Source: JALYNX01 sp035292605 (lineage in GTDB: Bacteria > Actinomycetota > Acidimicrobiia > Spongiisociales > ZC4RG35). Taken from it: a stretch of DNA of 59,853 nt. Shown piece after piece: positions 33,051 to 41,567 of this stretch; position 1 is the first letter of the stretch; the number at the start of each line of letters is the position of its first letter. Position numbers and translations under genes: made by a program. Under the pieces are notes generated by a model. That model was not told where the DNA came from and made no database searches. It saw only the letters and a list, made by a program, of their open reading frames with translations. The stretch covers positions 1-59,853 of the forward strand of contig DATDPT010000151.1 of NCBI GenBank assembly GCA_035292605.1, written 5' to 3'.

Positions 33051-33805
33051 GGAGCGATGAACCCGTATTCGCCCATTATCGCCTGACCTGTATCGGACAT
33101 CACGAAACTCACGAACGCGGCAGCGGCTTCAGCGTTGGGGGCCTCGACCAGGATCGCGATCGGGTACTCGGCGACGACGTTTTGGTTCTCGGGGATCTCA
33201 ACACCCTCGACCCCGCCTTCAGTCGAGATGACATCAGTCACATAGACGATGCCGGCGTCGAGCTCACCTGCCTCGATTTTGGTGAGAAGGGCCCGGACGT
33301 CCGGCTCGTTGCTGTCGATCGAGGGGGTGACCCCGGCCTTGTCGAGTGCCTGGCGACCAAAGTCACCACAAGGGACGTCCTCGGCACAGAGGCCGATCAG
33401 GAGTCCCTCATTGGCGAAGTCGGCAAGACCGGTGACGCCCGCCGGATTGCCTGCCGGCACCGCGATCTGCAGCGTGTTTCCGGCGAAGACCCGGGCCTCC
33501 CCGGCGACGGCGCCGGCCTCCGACACTCGATCCATGTTCGATGTGTTGGCCGAGGCGAACACATCCACCGGTGCGCCCTCGAGGATCTGCTCGCGAAGGC
33601 TGGAGCTGGATGCCAGGTTGAGCAACACATCGACCCCCGGGTTGGCATCTTCGAAAGCAATCTCTATTGCGCCGAAGGCCTCGGTCAGTGAGGCGGCCGC
33701 GGATACCAGGACCTCTCCGTCGACGTTCTCGTCTCCAGACCCGGCACACCCCGCCCCGACGAGGGCGAGCAACGTCATGAACGTGACCAAGCGCAGCTTC
33801 GTCAT
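33047..33805 (-). CDS. modA: Molybdate-binding lipoprotein
   Basis: A periplasmic-type binding protein of 252 residues. The signal peptide MTKLRLVTFMTLLALVGAGC has a lipobox Cys at 20. The mature part shows ModA marks: VLVSAAASLTEAFGAIEIAFE, LNLASSSSLREQILEGAPVDVFASAN (Ser oxyanion ligands), NTLQIAVP and DAGIVYVTDV. ATG 33805 has GAGG about 7 bases upstream. The frame above it is open but belongs to the antisense of padR. Confidence 0.93.
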   Translation of the reverse strand: MTKLRLVTFMTLLALVGAGCAGSGDENVDGEVLVSAAASLTEAFGAIEIAFEDANPGVDVLLNLASSSSLREQILEGAPVDVFASANTSNMDRVSEAGAVAGEARVFAGNTLQIAVPAGNPAGVTGLADFANEGLLIGLCAEDVPCGDFGRQALDKAGVTPSIDSNEPDVRALLTKIEAGELDAGIVYVTDVISTEGGVEGVEIPENQNVVAEYPIAILVEAPNAEAAAAFVSFVMSDTGQAIMGEYGFIAP

Positions 33806-33817
33806 CGTCGACCTCGA

Positions 33818-33834
33818 TAGTCTCAATGTAACTA
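33818..33834. promoter_or_regulatory. Candidate operator TAGT-N9-ACTA over the modA -10 box
   Basis: A short perfect inverted repeat centred on the minus-strand -10 TACATT (33830-33825) of modA, in the 63-base gap shared with the divergent padR-family gene. A repressor bound here would block modABC and could also touch the padR promoter. Confidence 0.4.
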
Positions 33835-33868
33835 GTAGACGTGCCACAATACCCCGTTCCGATCCGAC

Positions 33869-34393
33869 ATGCCCCCGAACCAGCTCTCCGTTACCGAATA
33901 CGCCGTTCTCGGGATCCTCGGCGAAGGCCCGACCCACGGTTTTGCCATCGCCAGGCTGTTCGCCCCCAACGGCGAGGTGGGGCGGGTGATCACGGTGAGA
34001 AGGCCGCTGATCTACCGCGCCCTGGACCGCTTGAGCCTTGCCCATTTTGCCGAGGCGATCCACGCCGAACCGGGTGATGCCGGGCCACAGCGGATCATCC
34101 ACCGCATCACCCCAACGGGCCGCAGGCGGCTCAACCGGTGGTTGCGCCAACCGGTGCAGCATGTGCGTGAGATGAGAATCGAGTTGTTGCTCAAGCTCAC
34201 ACTTCTGCAACGTGCCGGCCGCTCACCATTGCCGCTGATCACCGCCCAGAAGGCTGCGCTTCACCCCACACTCGCGGCCCTGGAGACCTCGCGCCGAGGG
34301 GCGCCGAACCATGTGGAGCTGTGGCGTCGTCACAACGCGTTTGCGGTGGCCGCCTTTCTCGACGACCTGGAGGATGCCTGGGAAAGGCGTTGA
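33869..34393 (+). CDS. PadR-family transcriptional regulator
   Basis: A 174-residue winged-helix repressor. The PadR domain is SVTEYAVLGILGEGPTHGFAIARLF with the wing TVRRPLIYRALDRL and HRITPTGRRRLNRWL. The C-terminal half (HVREMRIELLLKLTLL, ALETSRRGAPNHVELWRRHNAFAV) is the helical PadR-C dimerisation arm. It is transcribed divergently from modABC across 63 bases, so it is the obvious candidate to control molybdate uptake, a job more often done by ModE or LysR-type proteins. The inducer is unknown. Confidence 0.87.
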   Translation: MPPNQLSVTEYAVLGILGEGPTHGFAIARLFAPNGEVGRVITVRRPLIYRALDRLSLAHFAEAIHAEPGDAGPQRIIHRITPTGRRRLNRWLRQPVQHVREMRIELLLKLTLLQRAGRSPLPLITAQKAALHPTLAALETSRRGAPNHVELWRRHNAFAVAAFLDDLEDAWERR

Positions 34394-34403
34394 GCGAAAG
34401 GTA

Positions 34404-34409
34404 TAGCCT
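34404..34409 (+). promoter_or_regulatory. -10 box TAGCCT of a leaderless gene
   Basis: Ends exactly 6 bases before ATG 34416 of the enoyl-CoA hydratase gene. No Shine-Dalgarno sequence is seen. Confidence 0.55.
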
Positions 34410-34415
34410 CGGCTC

Positions 34416-35183
34416 ATGGAACACGTGCAGATGAGCGTTGACGGCGGCGTGGCCCTGGTGCGCCTCGACCGGCCCCCGGTCAATGCCCTCTCCGAACAGG
34501 TGGCGGTGGAGTTGAAGGAGGCGTTCGAGGCCTGTGCCGACCCCGAGATCCGGGCGGTGGTAGTGACCGGACAGCCCCATTTCGCTGCCGGGGCCGACAT
34601 CAAGGGGTTCCAGGCCGCCTTCGATGCCGGGGCTGAGGAGAGGACTGCCTGGACTCTTCAGGAGGCGATCGGCGCTCTCGAGAATCTGGAGAAGCCGACC
34701 ATCGCCGCCGTCCACGGCTACGCCCTGGGTGGGGGCCTGGAGTTGGCCATGGGCGCCGACTTTCGTTACCTGGCCGAGGACGCCCTGGTCGGGCAGCCCG
34801 AGATCCTGCTTGGGATCATCCCCGGGGCCGGGGGCACCCAGCGGTTGCCCCGGCTCGTCGGCTATCAACGGGCCAAGCAGATGATCTTGAGCTGTCGACA
34901 GGTGGGGGCCGAGGAGGCGCTGGCCATCGGCCTCGCCGACAAAGTGGCTCCGCCCGGGGAGGTCGTCGAGTTGGCGCTGGCCGACGCCGCCGAATGGGCC
35001 ACCAAGGCCACCCGTGCCATTGCCGCCGCCAAGAAGGCCCTGAAGCGTGGGTTCGGCCTGCCGGTGGACGAAGGGCTCCTCGTCGAGCGTGATGCGTTTC
35101 AGGCCGTATTCGGGTCTGAGGACGCCCGAGAGGGCGTGGCCGCCTTCATCGAAAAGAGGCCGCCCCGTTTCAAGGGTCGCTGA
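34416..35183 (+). CDS. Enoyl-CoA hydratase
   Basis: Crotonase-fold enzyme of beta-oxidation, 255 residues. The oxyanion-hole segments are HFAAGADIKGF and YALGGGLELAMGADFRYLAE. Two candidate catalytic Glu are visible, in GGGLELAMGAD and in VGQPEILLGIIPGAGGTQRL. The C-terminal half (ATRAIAAAKKALKRG...FGSEDAREGVAAFIEKRPPRF) is typical. It overlaps the SRPBCC gene tail to tail by 14 bases. No other fatty-acid degradation genes adjoin it, so its precise acyl-CoA is unknown. Confidence 0.93.
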   Translation: MEHVQMSVDGGVALVRLDRPPVNALSEQVAVELKEAFEACADPEIRAVVVTGQPHFAAGADIKGFQAAFDAGAEERTAWTLQEAIGALENLEKPTIAAVHGYALGGGLELAMGADFRYLAEDALVGQPEILLGIIPGAGGTQRLPRLVGYQRAKQMILSCRQVGAEEALAIGLADKVAPPGEVVELALADAAEWATKATRAIAAAKKALKRGFGLPVDEGLLVERDAFQAVFGSEDAREGVAAFIEKRPPRFKGR

Positions 35184-35613
35184 CCGCCAGGCGCTCCCCG
35201 AGCCGCCGGAGATTCCCTCGCCACACCCGCTTCAAGACCGGGCGCGCCAGCCAAGCTCCGACTGACCCGGCGAGCCACCACGGAAACCGGAGCGTCTCGT
35301 TCCAGTGCAAGTCTGTGCCTACGGCGGTCGGGCGAATCTCGAATCGGCCGACACCCGAGACCGCGCCCGTATGTCTCACTCCGAGCAGCCGGCCCTCCTC
35401 CCACTCCACGACCGTCATCAGATCCTCGGTCCTCAAGGGGCCGATCCTCGTCGGCACCCGCATCCTGGTCCCCACACCCGAAGTCTGATCCCCCACGAAG
35501 AGGATCCCGCCGGCATCGGTCATCCACTCGGGGTGAGAAGCCAGATCGGCGAGCTGGGCCCACACCTGCTGTGGTGAAGCGTCATAGTTGGCGGTGAGCG
35601 TGAGCCGGGTCAA
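35170..35613 (-). CDS. SRPBCC/polyketide-cyclase-like protein
   Basis: A 147-residue START-like helix-grip protein: LTLTANYDASPQQVWAQLADLASHPEWM at the start and GVGRFEIRPTAVGTDLHWNETLRFPWW in the middle are typical of the polyketide_cyc2 group that binds hydrophobic ligands. The TTG start (35613) overlaps the TGA of the upstream GyrI-like gene, so both are one transcript. No catalytic residue can be named and the ligand is unknown. Confidence 0.82.
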   Translation of the reverse strand: MTRLTLTANYDASPQQVWAQLADLASHPEWMTDAGGILFVGDQTSGVGTRMRVPTRIGPLRTEDLMTVVEWEEGRLLGVRHTGAVSGVGRFEIRPTAVGTDLHWNETLRFPWWLAGSVGAWLARPVLKRVWRGNLRRLGERLAVSDP

Positions 35614-36269
35614 ACCTGGCTGACCGGGTGTCGGAGAATCGTCTTCAGGTTCTCGGGCTTCGCCATTCTCGGGTCGCCCAGGTAGATCTCGTGATGTCGA
35701 CCGTGGAGCTTCAGACCGTTCTCCATCGCATAGGCGTCCATCAACTCGATGGTCCGAGGCTCCTCGGCGTAGGCCCCGATGTGCATGATTTGGATGCTTG
35801 GCCCTTCTCGCCAACGGTCGAGGCGGAGTTGGTCGAGCACCGGGTTGGGGTGTTTCCTTCCGGCCTCGGCCACTGCCTCATCGAACATCGTTTGGGTTAT
35901 GTGGTCGGGCTGGACCATGAGCATGGTATAGAGCCAGGGCTCCGGCTTGCCGAATGCGAACTCCCCGGACTCCGACGACCAGAGGCCCTCAAGGGCCATG
36001 ATCTTGTAGTCGATCGGTTCGACCGTGCTCAGCTTCGACATGAACTTGAGGCCATACGCAACCCCATAGATCGCGCGGAACGCCTCGGCGAAGCCGGCCG
36101 ACTCTCCCGGGTTGACCCCCGTTTCCACCCTTCCGTCGACGGCGAGGATCAAGAACTCGGGGACATCAACCAGTTGAACCGACCGGGCGGATGGGGAATA
36201 GAGGTCCTTGTATCGCTTGCGCAGGTCCAGTTTCTCGATCCCGGGGGTGGTGGTCTTCGCGTGTGCCAT
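35610..36269 (-). CDS. GyrI-like small-molecule-binding protein
   Basis: A 219-residue protein of the COG4832-like GyrI group: KRYKDLYSPSARSVQLVDVPEFLILAVDG, then EPWLYTMLMVQPDHIT and the C-terminal IMHIGAYAEEPRTIELMDAYAMENGL with HHEIYLGDPRMAKPENLKTILRHPV. This is the SOUL/GyrI ligand-binding fold without a DNA-binding domain. Members are annotated as hypothetical or as small-molecule hydrolases/binders, and no substrate is known here. It is the first gene of a two-gene transcript with the SRPBCC protein. Confidence 0.85.
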   Translation of the reverse strand: MAHAKTTTPGIEKLDLRKRYKDLYSPSARSVQLVDVPEFLILAVDGRVETGVNPGESAGFAEAFRAIYGVAYGLKFMSKLSTVEPIDYKIMALEGLWSSESGEFAFGKPEPWLYTMLMVQPDHITQTMFDEAVAEAGRKHPNPVLDQLRLDRWREGPSIQIMHIGAYAEEPRTIELMDAYAMENGLKLHGRHHEIYLGDPRMAKPENLKTILRHPVSQV

Positions 36270-36343
36270 GACTCTAAGAAAAACGCGCCTGCTCTACTCT
36301 GACAAGGGCCATTTTGCCCTTCTCCCCGAGCCAGTGAACAGAA

Positions 36344-37513
36344 ATGGCCCAGGCCCGAGATCCTGCGAGAATCGCGATCGTGATCTACCTCGACCACGCC
36401 GCCACCACCCCTATGCGCCGCGGGGTTTGGGACGCCATGGCGCCCTACACCGATATCGAGTTCGGCAACTCCTCGGGGATCCATCTCGTCTCACGCCGTG
36501 CCAAGAACGCCCTGGAGGAGGCCAGGGAGACGATTGCCGCCGCCATCGGCGCCGGCACCCTGGAGATCGTCCTCACCTCCGGTGGCACCGAGTCGGACAA
36601 TCTCGCCATCAAGGGAGCAGTGTTCAACGAGAGCCCGCGACGGGGGGTGGTGACCGTGGCCACCGAGCACGAAGCGGTTCTCGAAACAGGGGATTTCCTG
36701 AGGCGAATCGGCATGCCGGTCACTGTGGTCGGTGTCGATCCCGAGGGACATGTCGATGTGGAGGACTTGGTCTCGGTCATCGACGATGGAACCGCGATCG
36801 TGTCGGTGATGCTCCTCAACAACGAGACCGGGGTTGTCCAGGATTTGGCGCGGATCGTTGAAGCCGTGAAAGCCCGTGATCCCGAGGTTCTGGTGCACAC
36901 CGACGCGGTCCAGGCGTTCGCCTCCGAGCCGATCGACGTCTCGGCACTTGGAGTGGATCTGATGTCGTTGGCCGCCCACAAGTTCGGGGGCCCCAAAGGT
37001 GTTGGCGTCCTCTATGTGCGCGAGGGAACCGCTCTCGAGCCGGTGCAGCACGGTGGAGGCCAGGAACTGGGTCGGCGCTCGGGGACCCACGATGTGGGCC
37101 GGGCCGCGGGGATGGCCATGGCCATGGACTTGGCGTTGAAGGATCGTGAGGATTTCGGTCACCGCGTCGGTCAGATCCGGGACGACTTCGAGAAGAGGTT
37201 GATGGCTGGCGTGGAGGGGATGGTGGTCAACACTCCGGAGCACGGGCGCTCTCCGCACCATCTGAATGTCAGGTTTCCCGGTGTCCTCAACGAGACGTTG
37301 CTGGTCCGGATGGACCTGGCCGGGGTGGCGGCGTCGGCGGGATCGGCGTGCCAGTCCGGTGCGTCGGAGGTTTCCCACGTCCTGGAGGCGATGGGTCTGA
37401 CCCCGGGACAGGCCCGGGAGAGTGTCCGTTTCAGCTTCGGCTGGCCCAGCACCATGGAGGAGGCCGAGGAGGCAGCCGAGATCGTGACCGACCTGGTGGA
37501 GAAGCTGCGATGA
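36344..37513 (+). CDS. Cysteine desulfurase (NifS/IscS family)
   Basis: PLP enzyme that moves sulfur from Cys to an acceptor. It starts with the family block IYLDHAATTPMRRGVWDAM. The PLP Lys is in SLAAHKFGGPKGVGVLYV, and the persulfide Cys is in ASAGSACQSGASEVSHVLEAMG. ATG 36344 is given, but GTG 36380, which yields MIYLDHAATTP, matches relatives better. Its stop overlaps the mnmA start (ATGA), so its main job is probably to supply sulfur for tRNA 2-thiouridine. Confidence 0.93.
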   Translation: MAQARDPARIAIVIYLDHAATTPMRRGVWDAMAPYTDIEFGNSSGIHLVSRRAKNALEEARETIAAAIGAGTLEIVLTSGGTESDNLAIKGAVFNESPRRGVVTVATEHEAVLETGDFLRRIGMPVTVVGVDPEGHVDVEDLVSVIDDGTAIVSVMLLNNETGVVQDLARIVEAVKARDPEVLVHTDAVQAFASEPIDVSALGVDLMSLAAHKFGGPKGVGVLYVREGTALEPVQHGGGQELGRRSGTHDVGRAAGMAMAMDLALKDREDFGHRVGQIRDDFEKRLMAGVEGMVVNTPEHGRSPHHLNVRFPGVLNETLLVRMDLAGVAASAGSACQSGASEVSHVLEAMGLTPGQARESVRFSFGWPSTMEEAEEAAEIVTDLVEKLR

Positions 37514-38559
37514 GGGCGTTGGTGGCAATGTCGGGTGGAGTCGACTCCTCGGTGGCGGCCGCTGTGATGCGTGACGCCGGTCACGAGGTGGTCGGGGTGA
37601 CGCTCAAGATGTGGTCTGGGCCCAATGGCGAGGCGCCAACCGCCGGCTGTTGCACGGTGTCCGACGCCGAGGATGCCCGCCGGGTGGCGGGCCAGCTCGA
37701 TATCCCCTATTACGTCTTGGATTACACGGCCGAATTCCGGGACGGGGTGGTTGAGCGGTTCGTCAGCGACTACGTCTCCGGGCGCACCCCCAACCCGTGC
37801 ATCGAGTGCAATAGGACGGTCAAATTCGACCGTCTCCTCGGACGTCTCGACGATTTCGAGAGCGACGTCCTGGTGACGGGGCATCACGCCAGGAGCCGCT
37901 TCGACGGCAAGCACTGGAGCCTGCATCGTGGGGCGGATCGAGCCAAGGATCAGTCCTACGTCCTGTCGATGCTCACCCAGCGCGAGCTCACCCGATCCCG
38001 GTTCCCGGTGGGAGAGCTGACCAAGCCCGAGGTGCGTTCGATGGCCTCTGCATTGGGTCTGCGAACTGCCCACAAGCCGGAGTCGATGGACATCTGCTTC
38101 GTGGGCCGTCGTGACTATCGGTCATTCCTCGCCGGGTCGGCGCCTGACGCCCATGTGCCCGGACCTATGGTCGACACACGAGGGCACGAGCTGGGGTCTC
38201 ATGACGGGATCGCCGGGTTCACGGTCGGACAGCGCCGGGGTCTTGGGGTCGCGGTGGGCGAGCCGAGGTTCGTGGTGAGGATCGAGCCTGCCACGTCCAC
38301 GGTGGTCCTCGGCCGGCGCGACGAGCTTGGGGTAGCCGGAGTCGAGCTGGCCCAGGTCGTCTGGAGCTCCGGCGAGGGCCGATCTGGTGAGGTGATGGCG
38401 CAATACCGGGCCCATGGCGACCCGGTGCCCGCCGTCATCGAGGGTGATCGCCTGCTCTTCGCAGACCTCCAGGAGGCGATTGCCCCCGGCCAGACCGTGG
38501 CCTTCTACGACGGTGATCGGGTCTTGGGCGGGGCCTTGATGGCGCGGACTCTCCTGTGA
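37510..38559 (+). CDS. mnmA: tRNA-specific 2-thiouridylase MnmA
   Basis: Thiolates U34 of tRNA-Glu, -Gln and -Lys. The 349 residues contain the PP-loop VAMSGGVDSSVAAAVM, the first catalytic Cys in RTPNPCIECNRTVKF, the second in KPESMDICFVG, and GFTVGQRRGLGVA with the C-terminal beta-barrel. ATG 37510 overlaps the desulfurase stop by 4 bases, which gives fixed stoichiometry with its sulfur donor. The ligA gene follows 25 bases later with its own promoter-like box. Confidence 0.96.
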   Translation: MRALVAMSGGVDSSVAAAVMRDAGHEVVGVTLKMWSGPNGEAPTAGCCTVSDAEDARRVAGQLDIPYYVLDYTAEFRDGVVERFVSDYVSGRTPNPCIECNRTVKFDRLLGRLDDFESDVLVTGHHARSRFDGKHWSLHRGADRAKDQSYVLSMLTQRELTRSRFPVGELTKPEVRSMASALGLRTAHKPESMDICFVGRRDYRSFLAGSAPDAHVPGPMVDTRGHELGSHDGIAGFTVGQRRGLGVAVGEPRFVVRIEPATSTVVLGRRDELGVAGVELAQVVWSSGEGRSGEVMAQYRAHGDPVPAVIEGDRLLFADLQEAIAPGQTVAFYDGDRVLGGALMARTLL

Positions 38560-38570
38560 CGGGTCGTCGG

Positions 38571-38576
38571 TAACGT
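38571..38576 (+). promoter_or_regulatory. -10 box TAACGT before ligA
   Basis: Hexamer 8 bases before ATG 38585 with no ribosome binding site, consistent with a leaderless ligA transcript. Confidence 0.5.
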
Positions 38577-38584
38577 CAGCATCG

Positions 38585-40612
38585 ATGTCGGTCGGCCAAT
38601 CTCGAATCGAGGAGCTCCGCTCCCAGGTCAACGAACATCTCTATCGCTATCACGTTCTGGACGATCCGACCATCTCGGATGCCCAGTTCGACGCCCTTCT
38701 CGCCGAGCTGAAACGCCTCGAGGAGGAGAACCCCGAGCTGATCACACCGGACAGCCCGACCCAGCGGGTTGGGGCGCCGGTTGGCGACCTGTTCGCACCA
38801 GTCCGTCATCTCCGACCCATGTTCTCGTTGGACAATGCCGCCTCTCGGGAGGACCTGGAGACCTGGGAGCAGCGCCTGGAGCGTCAGTTGGGCCGGCCAC
38901 CGCAGGGCTATGTCGCCGAGCTCAAGATCGACGGATTGGCGGTGGTGCTGACCTATCGAGACGGTGTCCTGGTCACCGGCGCCACCAGGGGTGACGGGGT
39001 GACCGGCGAGGACATCACGGCCAACCTGCGCACCATCAAGTCGGTTCCACTCAGACTCCTCGACCAGAGCCCGCCATCCATCCTCGAGGTTCGAGGCGAG
39101 GTGTACATGCCGGAGGCTGCCTTCGAAGAGCTCAACAAGCGTCAAGCCGAAGCGGGGGACCGACTGTTCGCCAACCCGCGTAATGCGGCGGCCGGATCCG
39201 TCCGGCAGAAGGATCCGGCGATGACCGCTGCCCGCAACCTCTCCATCTGGGTGTATCAGCTCGGGCTCGTCGAAGCTGGGCCGGTGTTCGAGTCGCACGC
39301 CCACACGATCCGGTATCTCCAGGAAGTCGGGTTCCGAACCAATCCGGCGAGCCAGGAGTTGAGGAGCATCGAGGCGGTGCTCGATTACGTGCTACAAGCC
39401 GAGAAGGGACGTCACGACACCGGCTATCAGACCGATGGGGTGGTGATCAAGGTCAACTCGCTCACCGAGCAGGAGGCTCTCGGATTCACCTCACGTGCGC
39501 CGAGATGGGCGATCGCCTACAAATTCCCGGCAGAAGAGCAGGTCACCACCCTCAAGGACATTTGGATCAATATCGGCCGGACCGGCGCTGCCACCCCCTT
39601 TGCTGTCCTCGAGCCGGTGTTTGTTGGTGGCGCCACAGTCGGCCTGGCCACGCTGCACAACGAGGACCAGGTCGCCCTCAAGGACGTCCGGATCGGTGAC
39701 CAGGTGATCGTCCGTCGGGCGGGTGACGTGATCCCTGAGGTGGTGGGGCCGGTGCTCGCCGTCCGCACCGGCAAGGAGAAGGTGTGGAAGATGCCTTCGA
39801 AGTGCCCGTTCTGTGGCAACCCGATTGTGCGAATCGAGGGCGAGGCCGTGGCCCGCTGCACCGGTGGGTATACCTGCCCCTCACGAGTACGGGAGTGGTT
39901 GTTCCATTTCGCATCCCGGGGTGGGATGGACATCGAGCACATGGGATACAAGACGATCGATCTCCTGCTCAGCGAGGGGATGATCTCCGACCCGGCCGAC
40001 ATCTTCATCTTCGAGCCGGACCAGCTGCTCGGTCGTGAAGGTTGGGGTGCGATCTCGGTCGGCAACTTGAAACGCGCGATCGAGACCGCCAAGGACCGAC
40101 CGGTGGCGCGGCTCTTGACCGCACTCGGGATCCGTCATGTTGGTGGGACCGTGGCCCGGGTCCTGGTGCGTTATTTCGGTGGGCTCCCCGCCCTGATGGC
40201 CGCAACCGAGGACGACATCTCGCACGTCGAGGGAATCGGCCCTGTCATCGCCCAAGGGATAGCGACATGGTCTGCAGATCCCGACAATCAGGCGCTGGTG
40301 GCCAAGCTAGGTGCGGCCGGAGTCCGTCTCGTGGACGAGATCGACCCCAGCGTGTCCTCCGACCTGCTGGCCGGGGCGACATTCGTGGTCTCAGGTACGG
40401 TGCCGGGGTTCAGCCGTGAGGAGGCCCAGGCCGCCATCGAGCAGCGTGGCGGAAAAGCCGCCGGATCGGTTTCGGGGAGAACCACGGCACTGATAGTGGG
40501 CGACTCCCCCGGTGCTTCGAAGTCGAAGAAGGCCGAGGAGCTGGGGATCCCGATTCTGGACGAGCACGGCTTCAAACGCTTGCTCGAAGAAGGTCTTTCG
40601 GTAATCGGCTGA
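38585..40612 (+). CDS. ligA: NAD-dependent DNA ligase
   Basis: Joins DNA nicks in replication and repair. The 675 residues (the usual length) have domain Ia and the adenylation site AELKIDGLAVV (active Lys near 114), the OB fold, a four-Cys zinc finger (CPFCGNPI...CTGGYTCPSR), helix-hairpin-helix repeats (LLTALGIRHVGGTVARVL, HVEGIGPVIAQGI) and a C-terminal BRCT domain from ~590 (LLAGATFVVSGTVPGFSREEAQ). All domains are intact. Confidence 0.98.
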   Translation: MSVGQSRIEELRSQVNEHLYRYHVLDDPTISDAQFDALLAELKRLEEENPELITPDSPTQRVGAPVGDLFAPVRHLRPMFSLDNAASREDLETWEQRLERQLGRPPQGYVAELKIDGLAVVLTYRDGVLVTGATRGDGVTGEDITANLRTIKSVPLRLLDQSPPSILEVRGEVYMPEAAFEELNKRQAEAGDRLFANPRNAAAGSVRQKDPAMTAARNLSIWVYQLGLVEAGPVFESHAHTIRYLQEVGFRTNPASQELRSIEAVLDYVLQAEKGRHDTGYQTDGVVIKVNSLTEQEALGFTSRAPRWAIAYKFPAEEQVTTLKDIWINIGRTGAATPFAVLEPVFVGGATVGLATLHNEDQVALKDVRIGDQVIVRRAGDVIPEVVGPVLAVRTGKEKVWKMPSKCPFCGNPIVRIEGEAVARCTGGYTCPSRVREWLFHFASRGGMDIEHMGYKTIDLLLSEGMISDPADIFIFEPDQLLGREGWGAISVGNLKRAIETAKDRPVARLLTALGIRHVGGTVARVLVRYFGGLPALMAATEDDISHVEGIGPVIAQGIATWSADPDNQALVAKLGAAGVRLVDEIDPSVSSDLLAGATFVVSGTVPGFSREEAQAAIEQRGGKAAGSVSGRTTALIVGDSPGASKSKKAEELGIPILDEHGFKRLLEEGLSVIG

Positions 40613-40670
40613 CCTCGTCCCGGTCGGGCGACATACAGGTTGAGGGGGGAGCCAAGCCGTCGAGATCCGT

Positions 40671-41084
40671 GTGCCTTCCATCACAGTGGAGGTGGACGGA
40701 GGCCGGCTCCAGCAGGCGATCTCAAACCTGGTCTCTAATGCCGTCAAGTATGGCAACGGGCAGGTCCTCGTCACTGCCGAGCGAGGTGTGAACCTCGTGG
40801 TCGAGGTTCACGACGACGGTCCCGGTGTGTCGACCAAATATGAGTTGGCCATATGGAATCGTTTCGAGCGGGGGTCTCGAAACCTGGACAGTCGGATCCC
40901 GGGGTCGGGAATCGGGCTTGCGATTGTGGCCAAGGTGGCCAAGGCTCATGGCGGGCATGCCGGCTATCACCGCTCAGAGATCTTGGGCGGCGCCTGTTTC
41001 TTCGTGTCAATCCCGGTCCGGGCGGTCGCCAGATCAGATGGCCCTCGTCCCAGGCCTGACACCACGGAACCCATCGCTGTCTGA
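40671..41084 (+). CDS. Orphan histidine-kinase ATPase domain (possible fragment)
   Basis: The 137 residues are only a HATPase_c domain: N-box LQQAISNLVSNAVKYGNG, G1 VEVHDDGPGV, F-box IWNRFERG and G2 GSGIGLAIVAKVAKAHGG. No HisKA domain, sensor or membrane segment is present. The same frame is closed by a stop at 40641-40643 after only ten further codons, GGSQAVEIRV, which already look like kinase sequence leading into the N-box. A purine run GAGGGGGGAG precedes it. It is either a decayed kinase remnant or a stand-alone ATPase (anti-sigma-like proteins use a related fold). I favour a remnant. Confidence 0.6.
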   Translation: MPSITVEVDGGRLQQAISNLVSNAVKYGNGQVLVTAERGVNLVVEVHDDGPGVSTKYELAIWNRFERGSRNLDSRIPGSGIGLAIVAKVAKAHGGHAGYHRSEILGGACFFVSIPVRAVARSDGPRPRPDTTEPIAV

Positions 41085-41119
41085 GCCTGCGACACTGATG
41101 GGATGCGCTCCGAGGATTC

Positions 41120-41557
41120 ATGACAACCCAGGAAGAGGTCTTCGACAGTCCCGAGGGTTGGGTTTCCCGCCACATCCGCCAGTACGTGAAAACCGACGGC
41201 CGGAAGGGCCACGAATGGCGCAAGGGCGTTCCCGCGCTGCTGCTCACCACACGGGGCCGAAAGACCGGGAAGCTGCGACGCACCGCCCTCATCTACGGTG
41301 TCGACGGGGACCGCTACCTCGTTGTGGCCTCGGTTGGCGGGGCTGCCGAGAATCCGTCCTGGTATTTGAATCTGGTCCAGAATCCCGAGGCCGGGTTGCA
41401 GGTGGGGGCGGACAAGTTCACCGCTCGAGCCCGTACCGCCGGCGCCGATGAGAAACCGCGTCTGTGGCGGCTCATGGCCTCGATCTGGCCCGACTACGAC
41501 AAGTACCAGGCGAGGACGCAGCGTGAGATCCCGGTGGTGATCCTGGAACGGGTCTGA
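41120..41557 (+). CDS. DDN-family deazaflavin-dependent nitroreductase-like protein
   Basis: A 145-residue split-barrel protein of the Mycobacterium Ddn/Rv3547 group: LLLTTRGRKTGKLRRTALIYGVDGDRYLVVASVGG followed by NPSWYLNLVQNPEAGLQVG, the F420-binding core, and a C-terminal WPDYDKYQARTQREIPVVIL. It probably binds reduced F420 and reduces quinones or similar acceptors, so the organism should make F420. The gene is convergent with the cysteine synthase gene, 10 bases apart. Confidence 0.9.
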   Translation: MTTQEEVFDSPEGWVSRHIRQYVKTDGRKGHEWRKGVPALLLTTRGRKTGKLRRTALIYGVDGDRYLVVASVGGAAENPSWYLNLVQNPEAGLQVGADKFTARARTAGADEKPRLWRLMASIWPDYDKYQARTQREIPVVILERV

Positions 41558-41567
41558 GGACCCGGGC

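Noticed and set aside
33806..34210. Long N-terminal extension of ModA
   Set aside because: It would remove the signal peptide from the N-terminus and is antisense to the PadR gene.
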